From the NCBI GenBank assembly GCA_002238485.1, contig MPMG01000005.1:1-64000 (forward strand): 64,000 bases of DNA, read 5' to 3'. A model generated the notes under the pieces. That model did no database searches, was not told where the DNA came from, and worked only from the letters and a program-made list of their open reading frames with translations. Every line of letters begins with the position of its first letter. Position 1 is the first letter of the stretch. The stretch comes from Chloroflexi bacterium bin20 (GTDB lineage: Bacteria; Chloroflexota; Anaerolineae; Aggregatilineales; Phototrophicaceae). The position numbers and the translations under genes were made by a program. Below are positions 20,127 to 28,935 of the stretch, one piece after another.

Positions 20127-21408
20127 ACAACGCAAACCGCGACGGCGGCGACCCGAGAAACCAGCGGCGCAGCGCATCCGGCTGGAATTACGCGATATGG
20201 GGCACGGCGGCAAGGCGCTGGGCTTCCATCGCGGCAAGCCGGTCTTTGTGCCCTATGCCATCCCGGGCGAAGTCATCACTGCTGAAATAATCGGCGGCAG
20301 CGGCGGCGCAAGTTTCGCGCGTGGCTTGACATTGCAGGCGGCTTCTGCAGATCGCATCGCGCCAAGCTGCCCGCATTTTGGTCCCGGCGCTTGCTGGGGC
20401 TGTCACTGGCAGCACATCGACTATGCGGCGCAGCTGCTGCTGAAGCAAGATGTGCTGGCCGACCAGCTTTCGCGTCTGGGGCATCTGCCCGACAAGCTGA
20501 TCGGATCGGCGTTGCAGCCGGTCTTGCCCGCGGACGAAATCTGGCGCTACATGCACAGCTTGCGGCTTCGTCGCAGTGCGGCTGGCTGGGGATTGCCTCG
20601 CGAGGGCGGCGGCATCGAAGCGATCGCCGATTGTCACCTGGCGCATCCCGACTTGATAACCCTGCTCGCGCAACTGGAACTGGATTATGCGCGCGCGCGG
20701 CGAATGACCCTGCGGCGTGGCAGCGATGGGCGGCTCATGCTGATCCTGGAAGTCGATGCGGAAGTCGATCCCGAGCTGCGCACCGACCTGCCCTTGAGCG
20801 TGAATCTGCTGCTGCCCAGCCGCGAACCTATCAACCTGATCGGCGACGCGCACAGCAGCTACACAATCGGCGAGAAAACGTTTCGCGCGACAGCCGGATC
20901 AACTATCCGCGCCAATATCGGCGGCATTGAGCGACTGGTGGCGGTGGCACTGGCGGCTCTGCAGCTGAAGGACCAGCAACATGCGCTGGATTTGTATGCT
21001 GGCATCGGCATTTTCAGCGCGTTTATGGCAGACGAGGCCGCGTTGGTCACGACGGTCGAGAGTTATCCGCCGGCCGCCAGTGACGCCGATTTCAACCTGC
21101 GCGACCACGACAATATCGACTTGATTGAAGGCGGAGTCGAAGCAGCGCTGACCGAACTGGCCGAGGCGGGCGCAAAAGTTGACGTTGTGCTGGTCGATCC
21201 ACCGAGCGCCGGGCTGGGCGCGGATGTCATCGCCATCCTGGCGCGGTTGCCCATCAAGCGGCTGGTCTATGTGAGCGGCGATCCTGCCTCGTTGGCTCGC
21301 GATACAAAGCGTTTGCTGGAGCGCGGCTTCCAGCTGGAGCGCATCCAAGCAATCGACCTGTCGCCGCAGACTTATTACATCGACTGCGTTGCTGCATTCG
21401 GGCGCTAG
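20119..21408 (+). CDS. TrmA/RumA-family RNA methyltransferase homologue lacking the catalytic Cys
   Basis: 429 residues from a GTG at 20119. An N-terminal TRAM-like OB domain (GHGGKALGF to VPYAIPGEV) is followed by Fe-S cysteines (CPHFGPGACWGC plus the Cys in IADCHLAH) and a SAM Rossmann core (DLYAGIGIFS, VDPPSAGLG). In uracil-5 methyltransferases the motif is VSC(N/D)PATLARD and the end motif is T-x-H-x-E. Here the sequence reads VSGDPASLARD (Gly387 for Cys) and QTYYIDC (Asp422 for the base Glu). The fold, Fe-S ligands and SAM loop are kept while the nucleophile is not. It may be a pseudo-enzyme or use other chemistry. Confidence 0.85.
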   Translation: MAKQRKPRRRRPEKPAAQRIRLELRDMGHGGKALGFHRGKPVFVPYAIPGEVITAEIIGGSGGASFARGLTLQAASADRIAPSCPHFGPGACWGCHWQHIDYAAQLLLKQDVLADQLSRLGHLPDKLIGSALQPVLPADEIWRYMHSLRLRRSAAGWGLPREGGGIEAIADCHLAHPDLITLLAQLELDYARARRMTLRRGSDGRLMLILEVDAEVDPELRTDLPLSVNLLLPSREPINLIGDAHSSYTIGEKTFRATAGSTIRANIGGIERLVAVALAALQLKDQQHALDLYAGIGIFSAFMADEAALVTTVESYPPAASDADFNLRDHDNIDLIEGGVEAALTELAEAGAKVDVVLVDPPSAGLGADVIAILARLPIKRLVYVSGDPASLARDTKRLLERGFQLERIQAIDLSPQTYYIDCVAAFGR

Positions 21409-22526
21409 CCTAGCAATTCCGCCAGCGCCGCCAGCAAATGCTCGATGTCGTCGGCATTGTTATAGGCCGCCACCGACAGCCGCAAGCCGCAATGCCCCAT
21501 GAACATTCCCACCGGGATTTCAATGCGGTATTCGTCATAGAGACGGGTTTTGACCTGCGCGACATCGCAAGCCGGCAGTGGAATCGTCACCATCTGCGCG
21601 AACTGCCCTTGCGAATAGCTTTCCAGGTCATAGCGCTGGCAAATGCGCGTCTGTGCCTCTTGCGCCAGCCGATGACAGTCCGCCACTACCGCATCCCAAT
21701 CATGCGCGCGCAGGAAGTCAATTGCGGAGGGCACGCTCAAGAATGCAGCGATATCGCGCGTGCCGCCCCATTCGTTGCGCTCGACAAAATCGCTGCCATC
21801 GCGCCAGCCATGCGAGATGACCAGCGGCTCGAGCCAGGCATGATGCTCGCAGCGCGCATGCAAGAAGCCCGCTCCTTTGGGCGCGCAGAGCCACTTGTGA
21901 AAGTTGCCCGCATAGATGTCCGCGCCGATGGCATCCAGGTCGAGTGGCAGCTGTCCTGGCGCATGCGCCCCGTCGATGATGGTCAAGATGCCCTGCTGGC
22001 GGGCGCGCTGGCAAATCTGCGCGATCGGCAAGATCAAAGCCGACGGCGAAGTGATGTGGCTGATGACGATGGCTCTGGTGCGCGGCGTCGCCAGAGCGAA
22101 TAGCGCATCGGTGAAGTCACTGTCGCTGGCATAGGGCAGCTTCGGTTCGTGCCGCACGATGCGCGCGCCGGTCTTGGCGGCTTTGAATGCCAGCAGGCGG
22201 TTGATCGCGCCGTATTCATGGCTGGTGCTGATGATTTCGTCGCCGGCTTGCAATGGCAGCGAGCGCACAGCGATATTCATGCCCGATGTGGCGTTGGTGA
22301 CGAAGACGATATCGCTGGCAGACACATTGAGGTAGGCGGCGATTTTCTCGCGGGCATCCGCCATCAAAGCCTCGCGCTCCCGCAGCAAGAAAGCGATGGG
22401 CTGTCGTTCCAGTTGCAGCTGCCAGGCTTGGTATTGCGCAAACACGGGAATCGGGCAAGCGCCAAACGAGCCGTGATTGAGAAAAGTGATGTCATCGCGT
22501 ATCAAAAAGTCGGCGCGCGTGAGCAT
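21405..22526 (-). CDS. Class V PLP-dependent aminotransferase, CefD-like
   Basis: 373 residues from the ATG at 22526, which begins MLTRADF in line with the family; an upstream start at 22586 adds 20 residues without match. It begins with LNHGSFGACP, has the cofactor loop NATSGMN, the Asp of IIDGAHAPGQ and the Schiff-base lysine in GNFHKWLCAPKGAGF. These features match isopenicillin-N-epimerase-like or cysteine-desulfurase-like class V enzymes; the first is favoured by the N-terminus. The substrate is unknown. It ends overlapping the previous gene by four bases (convergent). Confidence 0.85.
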   Translation of the reverse strand: MLTRADFLIRDDITFLNHGSFGACPIPVFAQYQAWQLQLERQPIAFLLREREALMADAREKIAAYLNVSASDIVFVTNATSGMNIAVRSLPLQAGDEIISTSHEYGAINRLLAFKAAKTGARIVRHEPKLPYASDSDFTDALFALATPRTRAIVISHITSPSALILPIAQICQRARQQGILTIIDGAHAPGQLPLDLDAIGADIYAGNFHKWLCAPKGAGFLHARCEHHAWLEPLVISHGWRDGSDFVERNEWGGTRDIAAFLSVPSAIDFLRAHDWDAVVADCHRLAQEAQTRICQRYDLESYSQGQFAQMVTIPLPACDVAQVKTRLYDEYRIEIPVGMFMGHCGLRLSVAAYNNADDIEHLLAALAELLG

Positions 22527-22626
22527 AGGAGGAGTCTCCAGAGATTGGACAAGAACGATTGTAAACGCGGGGTTCGCAGAAAGCACACAGACAGCGGAGT
22601 ATCAGCCCTGGTGTGGGGATCATTCC

Positions 22627-23460
22627 CTATGGCATCCGCAAGCGCGCGATTCGATCCAGACCAGCGTAATCGCGCAAGATCACAGCCTGTACGCCGCATA
22701 GTTCCCGCGCCAGCCGCTTGACTGCCTCGCCCTGCCCAGCGCCGATCTCCAGCAGCACATGCGCGCCAGGCGAACAGACCACGGCGGTCTGATCCAGCAA
22801 GGCGCGGATGCAGTCCAAGCCATCCGATCCCCCGTCCAGCGCCAGGCGAGGTTCATAAGCGCACACAGCCAACTGCGGCAATTCGTCGCTGGCGATGTAG
22901 GGCAAGTTCGCCATCAGCAGATCGACCAGAATGCCACGCTCGATCAAAGGCTGCGCCAGATCGCCTTGCAGGAAGCACAGCGATGCGCCATTTCGCCGCG
23001 CGTTGTCCTGCGCCACTGCCAGCGCCGCCTCGCAGATGTCTGTGGCATAGACCGCGCACTGCGGGCGTCTGCGTTTGTACGCGATGGCCAGCGCGCCACT
23101 GCCCGTGCCGATATCCGCAACCACAGCGCCATGAGCATGGACAGTCAGTTGCAGCGCTTCTTCCAGAAGCAACTCGCTCTCTGGGCGCGGGATCAACACA
23201 GCTGGAGTAACGCGCAGCTCGATGTCATAGAAGCCTTTATCGCCCAGGATGTAAGCGACCGGTTCGCCAGCGGCTCGGCGCGCCAGCCAGTTTTGATAGT
23301 CGCGCTGCTGTGCGGAGGGCAAGATTTGCTCGGGATGCGCGAAGAGAAAAGCGCGCTCGACATCCAGCGCGCGCAACAAAAGAAGCTGCGCATCGAGGTA
23401 GGGGCTGTCGCTGTTGGCAAGTCGCTGCCTCCCCAGCTGCAGCGCCTCGCGGATGGTCAT
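22627..23460 (-). CDS. prmC: Release factor glutamine methyltransferase
   Basis: 277 residues. An N-terminal helical domain (IREALQLGRQRL, YLDAQLLLLRALD) contains the GEPVAYILGDKGFY motif. The SAM loop is VADIGTGSGALAIA, and the substrate-binding motif is NLPY (canonical NPPY; NLPY is seen in other bacteria). It methylates the Gln of the GGQ motif in peptide release factors. The start overlaps the prfA stop by four bases, giving the standard prfA-prmC operon. Confidence 0.95.
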   Translation of the reverse strand: MTIREALQLGRQRLANSDSPYLDAQLLLLRALDVERAFLFAHPEQILPSAQQRDYQNWLARRAAGEPVAYILGDKGFYDIELRVTPAVLIPRPESELLLEEALQLTVHAHGAVVADIGTGSGALAIAYKRRRPQCAVYATDICEAALAVAQDNARRNGASLCFLQGDLAQPLIERGILVDLLMANLPYIASDELPQLAVCAYEPRLALDGGSDGLDCIRALLDQTAVVCSPGAHVLLEIGAGQGEAVKRLARELCGVQAVILRDYAGLDRIARLRMP

Positions 23461-24530
23461 TCGCCGCTGCCCGCCGCCAACTGCTGGGCTTGTTCTTCGG
23501 TGGCCAGCTGGTCAATGAAGACATCCAGCGCGCCATCCATCACCGCCGGCAGGTTGTAACTGCTGAAGCCGATGCGGTGGTCGGTGACGCGCCCCTGCGG
23601 ATAATTGTAGGTGCGGATTTTCTCGCTACGGTCGCCACTGCCGACTTGTCCACGGCGTTCGGCTTCTCGCTCGCTGCGTTGGCGTTCGACTTCGGCATCG
23701 TACAAGCGGGCGATGAGCACTTGCTTGGCGCGCAGCTTGTTTTGCAGCTGACTGCGTTCGTCTTGCATCTCTACCACCACGCCAGTCGGTTTGTGGATCA
23801 AGCGCACCGCCGAGTCGGTGGTATTGACCGATTGTCCGCCTGCGCCACGAGCGCGAAAGACTTGCGTTTCTACATCGCTCATATTCAGCTGCACATCGAC
23901 TTCGTCCATCTCGGCCAGCACGGCGACGGTCGCGGTGCTGGTGTGGATGCGCCCCTGGCTTTCGGTGGTGGGGACGCGCTGCACGCGGTGCACGCCGCTT
24001 TCGTATTTGAGGCGGCTGAAGGCGCCATCGCCTTTGATCTGGAAGGTGATATTTTTGAAGACGCTGTTGCCCTGCTCGTTGACATCCAGCAGCTCGACGC
24101 GCCAACGTTTGCCTTCGGCATAGCGCGTATACAGACGCAGCAGGTCGCCCGCGAATATGCCCGCTTCGTCTCCGCCTGCGCCAGCGCGAATCTCGACGAT
24201 GACGCCCCGGTTGTCGCGCGGATCTTTGGGCAGCAGCAACAGTCGCAGCCGCTCCAGCAGCTCGGTGGCGCTGGCATCCAACATGTTGATTTCGTCTTGT
24301 GCCAGCTCGCGCATGTCGGCATCGTCTGCCAACTGCAGCAATTCTCGCGCGCCTTCCAGTTCGTCGCTTTGGCGCTTGTAGAGGCGATAGGCATCGACAA
24401 CTGCTTGCAAGCTGGCTCGTTCTTTTGCCAGCTCGGCAACTCGTTCATAGTCGCTGGCGATGGCTGGGTCGCCCATCAACGCTTCCAGCTCCAGATAACG
24501 GGATTCGACTTCGGCAAGTTTATCGAGCAT
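23457..24530 (-). CDS. prfA: Peptide chain release factor 1
   Basis: 357 residues, the normal length. It has the Gly-Gly-Gln peptidyl-tRNA hydrolysis motif (GAGGQSVNTTDSAVRL) and the codon-reading tripeptide in the RVPTTESQGRIHTSTA region typical of RF1 (UAA/UAG). The GGQ Gln is the target of PrmC encoded next. The frame is clean with no internal frameshift, so the RF2-type programmed shift does not apply. Confidence 0.97.
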   Translation of the reverse strand: MLDKLAEVESRYLELEALMGDPAIASDYERVAELAKERASLQAVVDAYRLYKRQSDELEGARELLQLADDADMRELAQDEINMLDASATELLERLRLLLLPKDPRDNRGVIVEIRAGAGGDEAGIFAGDLLRLYTRYAEGKRWRVELLDVNEQGNSVFKNITFQIKGDGAFSRLKYESGVHRVQRVPTTESQGRIHTSTATVAVLAEMDEVDVQLNMSDVETQVFRARGAGGQSVNTTDSAVRLIHKPTGVVVEMQDERSQLQNKLRAKQVLIARLYDAEVERQRSEREAERRGQVGSGDRSEKIRTYNYPQGRVTDHRIGFSSYNLPAVMDGALDVFIDQLATEEQAQQLAAGSGE

Positions 24531-24662
24531 GGCTCTTGTTTTCGGCTAGGTGGCGCGGCGCAGTGGTCGACGCTATTATACCTATCGTTGTCAGGCCACA
24601 ACAGGGAAGGCTGATGAACGTTCTGCGCACCAGCATCGAGCGATTTGCGGGCTTGACAGTTC

Positions 24663-25625
24663 ATGACTAGGCAAGCCGATATTCGCAATCCGGGCATGCC
24701 GCTGGATATGGGCTGGCTGCGCGCCACGACGGTCAACCGCAGCGCCACGCAGCGCCGTGTCAGCAGCCTGGTTGCGCGCCGCAGCGTCAAAAAAGCTTGG
24801 CAGGCGGCCTGGCTGCTGCGCGCCATCACCCTGATCGATTTGACCACGTTGGCTGGCGATGACAGTCCGGGCAAGGTGCGGCGACTTTGCGCCAAAGCAG
24901 TTCAGCCCCTGCGCCAAGATCTGATCGACTCGCTGGAGGCGCAATCGCTGAACATCACGGTGGGCGCGGTATGTGTTTATCACGCGCGGGTCAAAGATGC
25001 GATCGGCGCGTTGCGGGGCAGTGGCATCCCGGTGGCGGCTGTTTCGACCGGATTCCCGGCCGGGCAGAGCGCGTATGCCCAGCGCCTGGAAGAGATTCAC
25101 CAGTCGGTCGAGGCGGGCGCGGACGAAATCGACATTGTAATCTCGCGTGAACATGCCCTGCGCGGCGACTGGCGACGCCTCTATGACGAAGTGCGCGAAA
25201 TGCGGCAGGCTTGCGGCGATGCGCACATGAAGGCCATCCTGGCGACCGGCGAGCTGGGTCCCTTGTGGACGGTTGCGCGCGCCAGCAAGGTCTGCATAAT
25301 GGCCGGGGCAGATTTCATCAAGACCAGCACGGGCAAAGAGCCGGTCAACGCCACGCTAGAAGTCGGCTTGACGATGACGCGAGAGATCCGCGCTTACGAA
25401 GAGATGACTGGCTGCCAGGTCGGTTTCAAGCCGGCCGGCGGCATCCGCAGCGCCAAAGACGCTTTGAACTGGATGATCTTGATGAAAGAAGAGCTGGGCG
25501 ATGACTGGTTGGACAAGCGCCTGTTTCGCTTTGGCGCATCGGGCTTGCTGACAGATATCGAACGCCAGCTTTCGCACCATGCCAGCGGGCGCTATGCCGC
25601 GAGTCATCACATGCCGATGGCCTAG
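24663..25625 (+). CDS. deoC: Deoxyribose-phosphate aldolase
   Basis: 320 residues, a long form with ~75 extra N-terminal residues. The TIM-barrel motifs are intact: IDLTTLAGDD near 60, VCVYHARV, STGFPAGQ, the Schiff-base Lys in FIKTSTGK and the helper Lys in GFKPAGGIR. It cleaves 2-deoxyribose-5-phosphate into glyceraldehyde-3-phosphate and acetaldehyde in nucleoside breakdown. The gene stands alone on the plus strand between prfA and a secreted-protein gene. Confidence 0.93.
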   Translation: MTRQADIRNPGMPLDMGWLRATTVNRSATQRRVSSLVARRSVKKAWQAAWLLRAITLIDLTTLAGDDSPGKVRRLCAKAVQPLRQDLIDSLEAQSLNITVGAVCVYHARVKDAIGALRGSGIPVAAVSTGFPAGQSAYAQRLEEIHQSVEAGADEIDIVISREHALRGDWRRLYDEVREMRQACGDAHMKAILATGELGPLWTVARASKVCIMAGADFIKTSTGKEPVNATLEVGLTMTREIRAYEEMTGCQVGFKPAGGIRSAKDALNWMILMKEELGDDWLDKRLFRFGASGLLTDIERQLSHHASGRYAASHHMPMA

Positions 25626-25676
25626 CAATCTGCCCCAGCAGTTATTGCTGTCCTCGCAAAACATCGTCGGCGTATT

Positions 25677-25705
25677 TTGTAAAATCTGGGCATTTGTACT
25701 ATAAT
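25677..25705 (+). promoter_or_regulatory. Sigma-70-type promoter for the Met/Asp-rich secreted protein
   Basis: TTGTAA at 25677-25682 and TATAAT at 25700-25705 are separated by 17 bases. This is the best housekeeping promoter visible in the window. It implies a start near 25712 and a leader of about 105 bases before the ATG at 25818. Confidence 0.7.
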
Positions 25706-25817
25706 CTCCTACAGTTAGATTGTTTCGTCTGTCGGGTTCGGAATGAAAGGAGGCAGAGGTTCTCTTGAGGAGCAATTCTTGCAAATGCATTCAAGATGTA
25801 ATGAAAGGAAGTGTGAC

Positions 25818-26624
25818 ATGAAACGGATTTCACAATTCACAGTATTTGCACTTTGCTGCCTGCTGCTGATCGCGCTGGCAGGCGCCGCGAGCGCCCAGTC
25901 CATGGACAAGATGGGCGAAATGGATGAGATGGACAAGATGGGCAAGATGGACAAGATGATGCCTGCGCCCGATACCTGCGCCATGCTGCCGGCCGGCATC
26001 ACCGTCACCACCGATACGCCAGGCGTAAACTGTCAGGCAGTCAGTGGCGCCGGCATCGGTCCTATTTGGCTCGCAAATGCTGGCGCCATCGCCGCAGTTG
26101 ATGTTTGGGGCATGATGTATCTGGATGCCGAAGTCTGTTTCGAGGACTCAGGTTCGATCACATTCATGGATGCGACGATGTCCCCGCGTATGCAGATGGA
26201 CATCGAATATGCCATGCGCGACGACATGACTTGCGCCAACATTAGCCGCGCAGGCACGGTTGTGTTGATGCCCGGCATGATGATGATGGATAAGATGGAC
26301 GATATGGATAAGATGGACGATATGGATTCCATGGATAAGATGGACGATATGGATTCCATGGATGAGATGGACGATATGAAAATGGATCCAACAATGATGA
26401 TGGATCCGATGAGCCTCATGATCCCGCTGGAAGGTTGTGAGCTCACTGCCCAGTACAACCTCAATTTCCGCGCTGAGCCGGGCGGAGAGAAAATTGGACT
26501 CGTCCCCGGTGGCTCTACCAAGACAGCTATCGCGCGCACGCCGAACTGGTTCAAGGTCGAGCAGGACAGCGTTGAAGGCTGGATTTCCGCGCACTATATT
26601 GACGGCGAAGGCGACTGCGGCTAG
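25818..26624 (+). CDS. Secreted Met/Asp-rich protein with C-terminal SH3-like domain
   Basis: 268 residues from the ATG at 25818 (GGAAG 8 bases upstream; the frame extends to 25743 without a ribosome site). A clear signal peptide ends near ASAQS. It is followed by a short Met/Asp/Lys-rich stretch, a ~95-residue globular part with Cys residues (DTCAML, NCQAV, VCFED, DMTCAN), a long repeat of MDKMDDMDS-type units (residues ~157-187) and a bacterial SH3-like domain (CELTAQYNLNFRAEPGGEKIG to GWISAHYIDGE). Met/Asp-rich repeats could bind metal ions such as Cu or Ca, which is untested. It has its own promoter and terminator, so it is a single-gene unit. Confidence 0.75.
   Translation: MKRISQFTVFALCCLLLIALAGAASAQSMDKMGEMDEMDKMGKMDKMMPAPDTCAMLPAGITVTTDTPGVNCQAVSGAGIGPIWLANAGAIAAVDVWGMMYLDAEVCFEDSGSITFMDATMSPRMQMDIEYAMRDDMTCANISRAGTVVLMPGMMMMDKMDDMDKMDDMDSMDKMDDMDSMDEMDDMKMDPTMMMDPMSLMIPLEGCELTAQYNLNFRAEPGGEKIGLVPGGSTKTAIARTPNWFKVEQDSVEGWISAHYIDGEGDCG
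26286..26378 (+). repeat. In-frame tandem repeat coding for Met/Asp units
   Basis: Repeats of the ATGGAT-AAGATG-GACGAT type, with a 27-base higher unit (MDKMDDMDS), lie inside the secreted protein gene. The near-identity of the copies shows recent expansion and makes the length likely to vary between strains. Confidence 0.85.
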
Positions 26625-26636
26625 TTGCCTGCCCTC

Positions 26637-26674
26637 GACCGGGGGCATCTGCAAATGTTCCCCGGTCCGTTTTT
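26637..26674 (+). terminator. Rho-independent terminator
   Basis: GACCGGGGGCAT pairs with ATGTTCCCCGGTC across a six-base loop (one bulged T and one G-T pair), followed by CG and five T. It lies 12 bases after the stop of the Met/Asp-rich gene. Confidence 0.85.
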
Positions 26675-26752
26675 CTCTTCTGTCTTTGCGCAATTGCTTT
26701 GGCAAACTATACTCCCCTCCAGTAACTGACTCCGCCCATTGCGCTGCTGTCC

Positions 26753-28363
26753 ATGTTGACGCTCAAGCAGTCATTGCAACTCCCTATCTTGGCGAATGCG
26801 CGCGTGGTGGCGGCTGCCAAAAACCTGGAGCGCCCCATCCGCTGGGTGCACATTGTCAATGTGCCCAACATGGCAGACTGGCTGCATGGCGGTGAGTTGG
26901 TGCTGACGACCGTGCTGAACATGCCCGTTGGCGCAGCTGGCCAGTGCGAATTCCTGCGACAGCTGGCGGCCAAAGGCATTGTGGCTGTCATCATCACCAC
27001 CGGCCAGCTGGTGGACGAAATTCCCGAACACCTGCGTGTGCTGGGCGAAGAGCTGAGCTTGCCGCTGATCGAGCTGCCCTACCAGACGCGCTTTGTAGAT
27101 ATCGCCAAGATCATCAACGAGCGCATCTCCCAGACCAACCTGGATACCATCAGCCGCGCGCTATCTATCCAGCAGCAGCTTTCGCGCCTGGTATTGGAGG
27201 GCGGCGGTTTTGTCGAGCTGGCGAAGATGCTGGCGGGCCAGGTTGGGCATTCCATCAGCATCGAAAACGAGCGATTCGAGGCTATCGCCAGCAAAAATAT
27301 CGCCGCGGTCGACTCGGCTCGGCGCTACACGATCGAGCATGGGCGAACCAACCCGAAACTGATAGACGCGCTGGAAGGCGAGTACCTGCCGCGCATCCGC
27401 GATACGCTGCGCCCTGTGCAACTGCCTGTCATGCCCGCGCTGGGCTTGGAGATGGAACGTTTGCTGGCGCCTATCGTCGTGCACAACGAGATTTATGGCT
27501 ATATGTGGATCATCGCCGATGTGCAGGCGCTGACGCCTATCGACATGATGGCGATCGAAATTGGCGCGACAGTGGCGGCGCTGCTGATGTTGTATCAAGA
27601 GTCGCTGACGGCTGCCGAGGCATCGCTGAAAGGCAGCTTCGTGGCCCAGTTGATCGAGGCAAAAGGCGAGCCGCAAAGCATCTTGAGCGATCAAGCTTTG
27701 CGCTACGGCGTAGATCTGCGCTTGCCCTGGCGCATGCTGCTGGTCAGTCTGGGGGCAGCGCTGGCGCCGGCTGTTACACGCGCCTACCGCGCTATTAACC
27801 GCATTTTGGCACAGCGAGGAGCAGCAGCGGTGGCGGCGCAATTTGCCGGGCAAGTGGTCATTCTCGCGCAGGATAATGCCAGTTGCCAATCGCTGGCGGC
27901 GGCGCTGCTAGAGCGGTTGGAAGCAGGCGCGCGCATTGCTATCAGCGGCGTCTGTCAGGGAGCGCAAACGGTTGGCAATGCGCACCAGCAATGTGATGAT
28001 ACGCTGGTCATCGGCAGACGCATCCAGCCTGCGCAGCGACTCCACCGCTTCGACGCGCTCGGCTATATCCACACCTTGTATCAGGCAGGCGCGGACAGCC
28101 TGGCGCACAATGCCCAGGTGCCGCTGCTGCGCCGATTGCAGGCCGAACATCAAGCCGCCCTGTTCAATACGCTGGAAGAGTATCTGGATGCGGGCGGCAA
28201 CAGCGTCCAGACTGCGCAGGCGCTTTGCATCCACCGCAGCACATTGAATTATCGGTTGGCGAGGATTCGTGAAGTCTGCGCGGTGGATTTGTCTGCGCCG
28301 GACACGCGCCTCGACCTGCAAGTCGCTCTCAAGCTGATGCGACTATTTGACAACAGGGATTGA
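26753..28363 (+). CDS. PucR-family transcriptional regulator
   Basis: 536 residues. The N-terminal PucR domain (VVAAAKNLERPIRWVHIVN to DWLHGGELVLTT) is followed by a middle GGDEF-like region and a C-terminal helix-turn-helix (GNSVQTAQALCIHRSTLNYRLARI). PucR-type proteins control purine or other nitrogen-source catabolism. No catabolic operon is adjacent, so the target is unknown. The start ATG at 26753 is preceded by a weak ribosome site. It is convergent with acpS, with a 36-base gap. Confidence 0.88.
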   Translation: MLTLKQSLQLPILANARVVAAAKNLERPIRWVHIVNVPNMADWLHGGELVLTTVLNMPVGAAGQCEFLRQLAAKGIVAVIITTGQLVDEIPEHLRVLGEELSLPLIELPYQTRFVDIAKIINERISQTNLDTISRALSIQQQLSRLVLEGGGFVELAKMLAGQVGHSISIENERFEAIASKNIAAVDSARRYTIEHGRTNPKLIDALEGEYLPRIRDTLRPVQLPVMPALGLEMERLLAPIVVHNEIYGYMWIIADVQALTPIDMMAIEIGATVAALLMLYQESLTAAEASLKGSFVAQLIEAKGEPQSILSDQALRYGVDLRLPWRMLLVSLGAALAPAVTRAYRAINRILAQRGAAAVAAQFAGQVVILAQDNASCQSLAAALLERLEAGARIAISGVCQGAQTVGNAHQQCDDTLVIGRRIQPAQRLHRFDALGYIHTLYQAGADSLAHNAQVPLLRRLQAEHQAALFNTLEEYLDAGGNSVQTAQALCIHRSTLNYRLARIREVCAVDLSAPDTRLDLQVALKLMRLFDNRD

Positions 28364-28399
28364 CGAGGCAAATACGCCACCCCAAAATGAGGGAGAGGC

Positions 28400-28852
28400 T
28401 TATTTGTCCCCCAGCCCCAACCCGTCGACAGAATCCGCGCGCGCTTTGCCTCCCCCCGACTCTTCGAGGGGACCGAGAGGGGCAGACCGCCCCAGCGCAA
28501 CAGCCACAGCGATAGCGTGCGCTTGCGTATGGCTGAGGCTGATATCCCAAGCCTCCAGCTGCAATTTATCTGCCAGTTGCAGAGCCGCCCCATGCAAGAC
28601 CAGGCTGGGTCGGCGGCGCGGGTTGTCGGTGCGGATTTCGATCTCGCGCCAGGCCACATCGCCAATGCCGCTGCCCAGCGCTTTTGCGACCGCTTCCTTG
28701 CCAGCGAAGCGAGCAGCCAGGCGATGGGCTTTGTCGGCGCAGTCTTGCCGTTCGCCAGAGGAAAAGAAACGGTTGAGAAAGCGCTCGCCTCCGCGCTCGA
28801 TCCCAACTGCGATACGCGCGCATTCGACCATATCCACGCCACAGCGAATCAT
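28400..28852 (-). CDS. acpS: Holo-[acyl-carrier-protein] synthase with repeat-derived tail
   Basis: 150 residues. The first ~120 match AcpS: Mg-binding Asp7 in GVDMVECARI, Glu53 in RFAGKEAVAKALG, and the core end WDISLSHTQAHAIAVAVA. It transfers 4'-phosphopantetheine from CoA to acyl carrier protein. The last ~30 residues (from GRSAPLGPLEESGGG on) are not part of the family and are encoded by a copy of the dispersed GC-rich palindromic repeat. The repeat therefore invaded the 3' end and replaced or extended the natural terminus. The core residues are intact, so activity is likely kept. Confidence 0.92.
   Translation of the reverse strand: MIRCGVDMVECARIAVGIERGGERFLNRFFSSGERQDCADKAHRLAARFAGKEAVAKALGSGIGDVAWREIEIRTDNPRRRPSLVLHGAALQLADKLQLEAWDISLSHTQAHAIAVAVALGRSAPLGPLEESGGGKARADSVDGLGLGDK
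28448..28483 (+). repeat. Dispersed palindromic repeat, inside acpS 3' end
   Basis: Core CCCCCCGACTCTTCGAGGGG followed by ACCGAGAGGGG. It has the same pattern as copies at 38925-38963 and 55542-55580 (inverted), 60575-60617 and the array at 61866-62090. Here it codes for the tail of AcpS on the other strand. Confidence 0.8.
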
Positions 28853-28935
28853 CAGCGGATGCCCGCCTCGCTGCTAGCGCGAAGATGACTCCACTGCGAT
28901 AATGGCAATGGGCGTAGATGATAGGCTGAGGATGT

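Noticed and set aside
22627..23460. NLPY instead of NPPY in PrmC as an active-site change
   Set aside because: NLPY occurs in PrmC proteins of other bacteria and the other motifs are intact.
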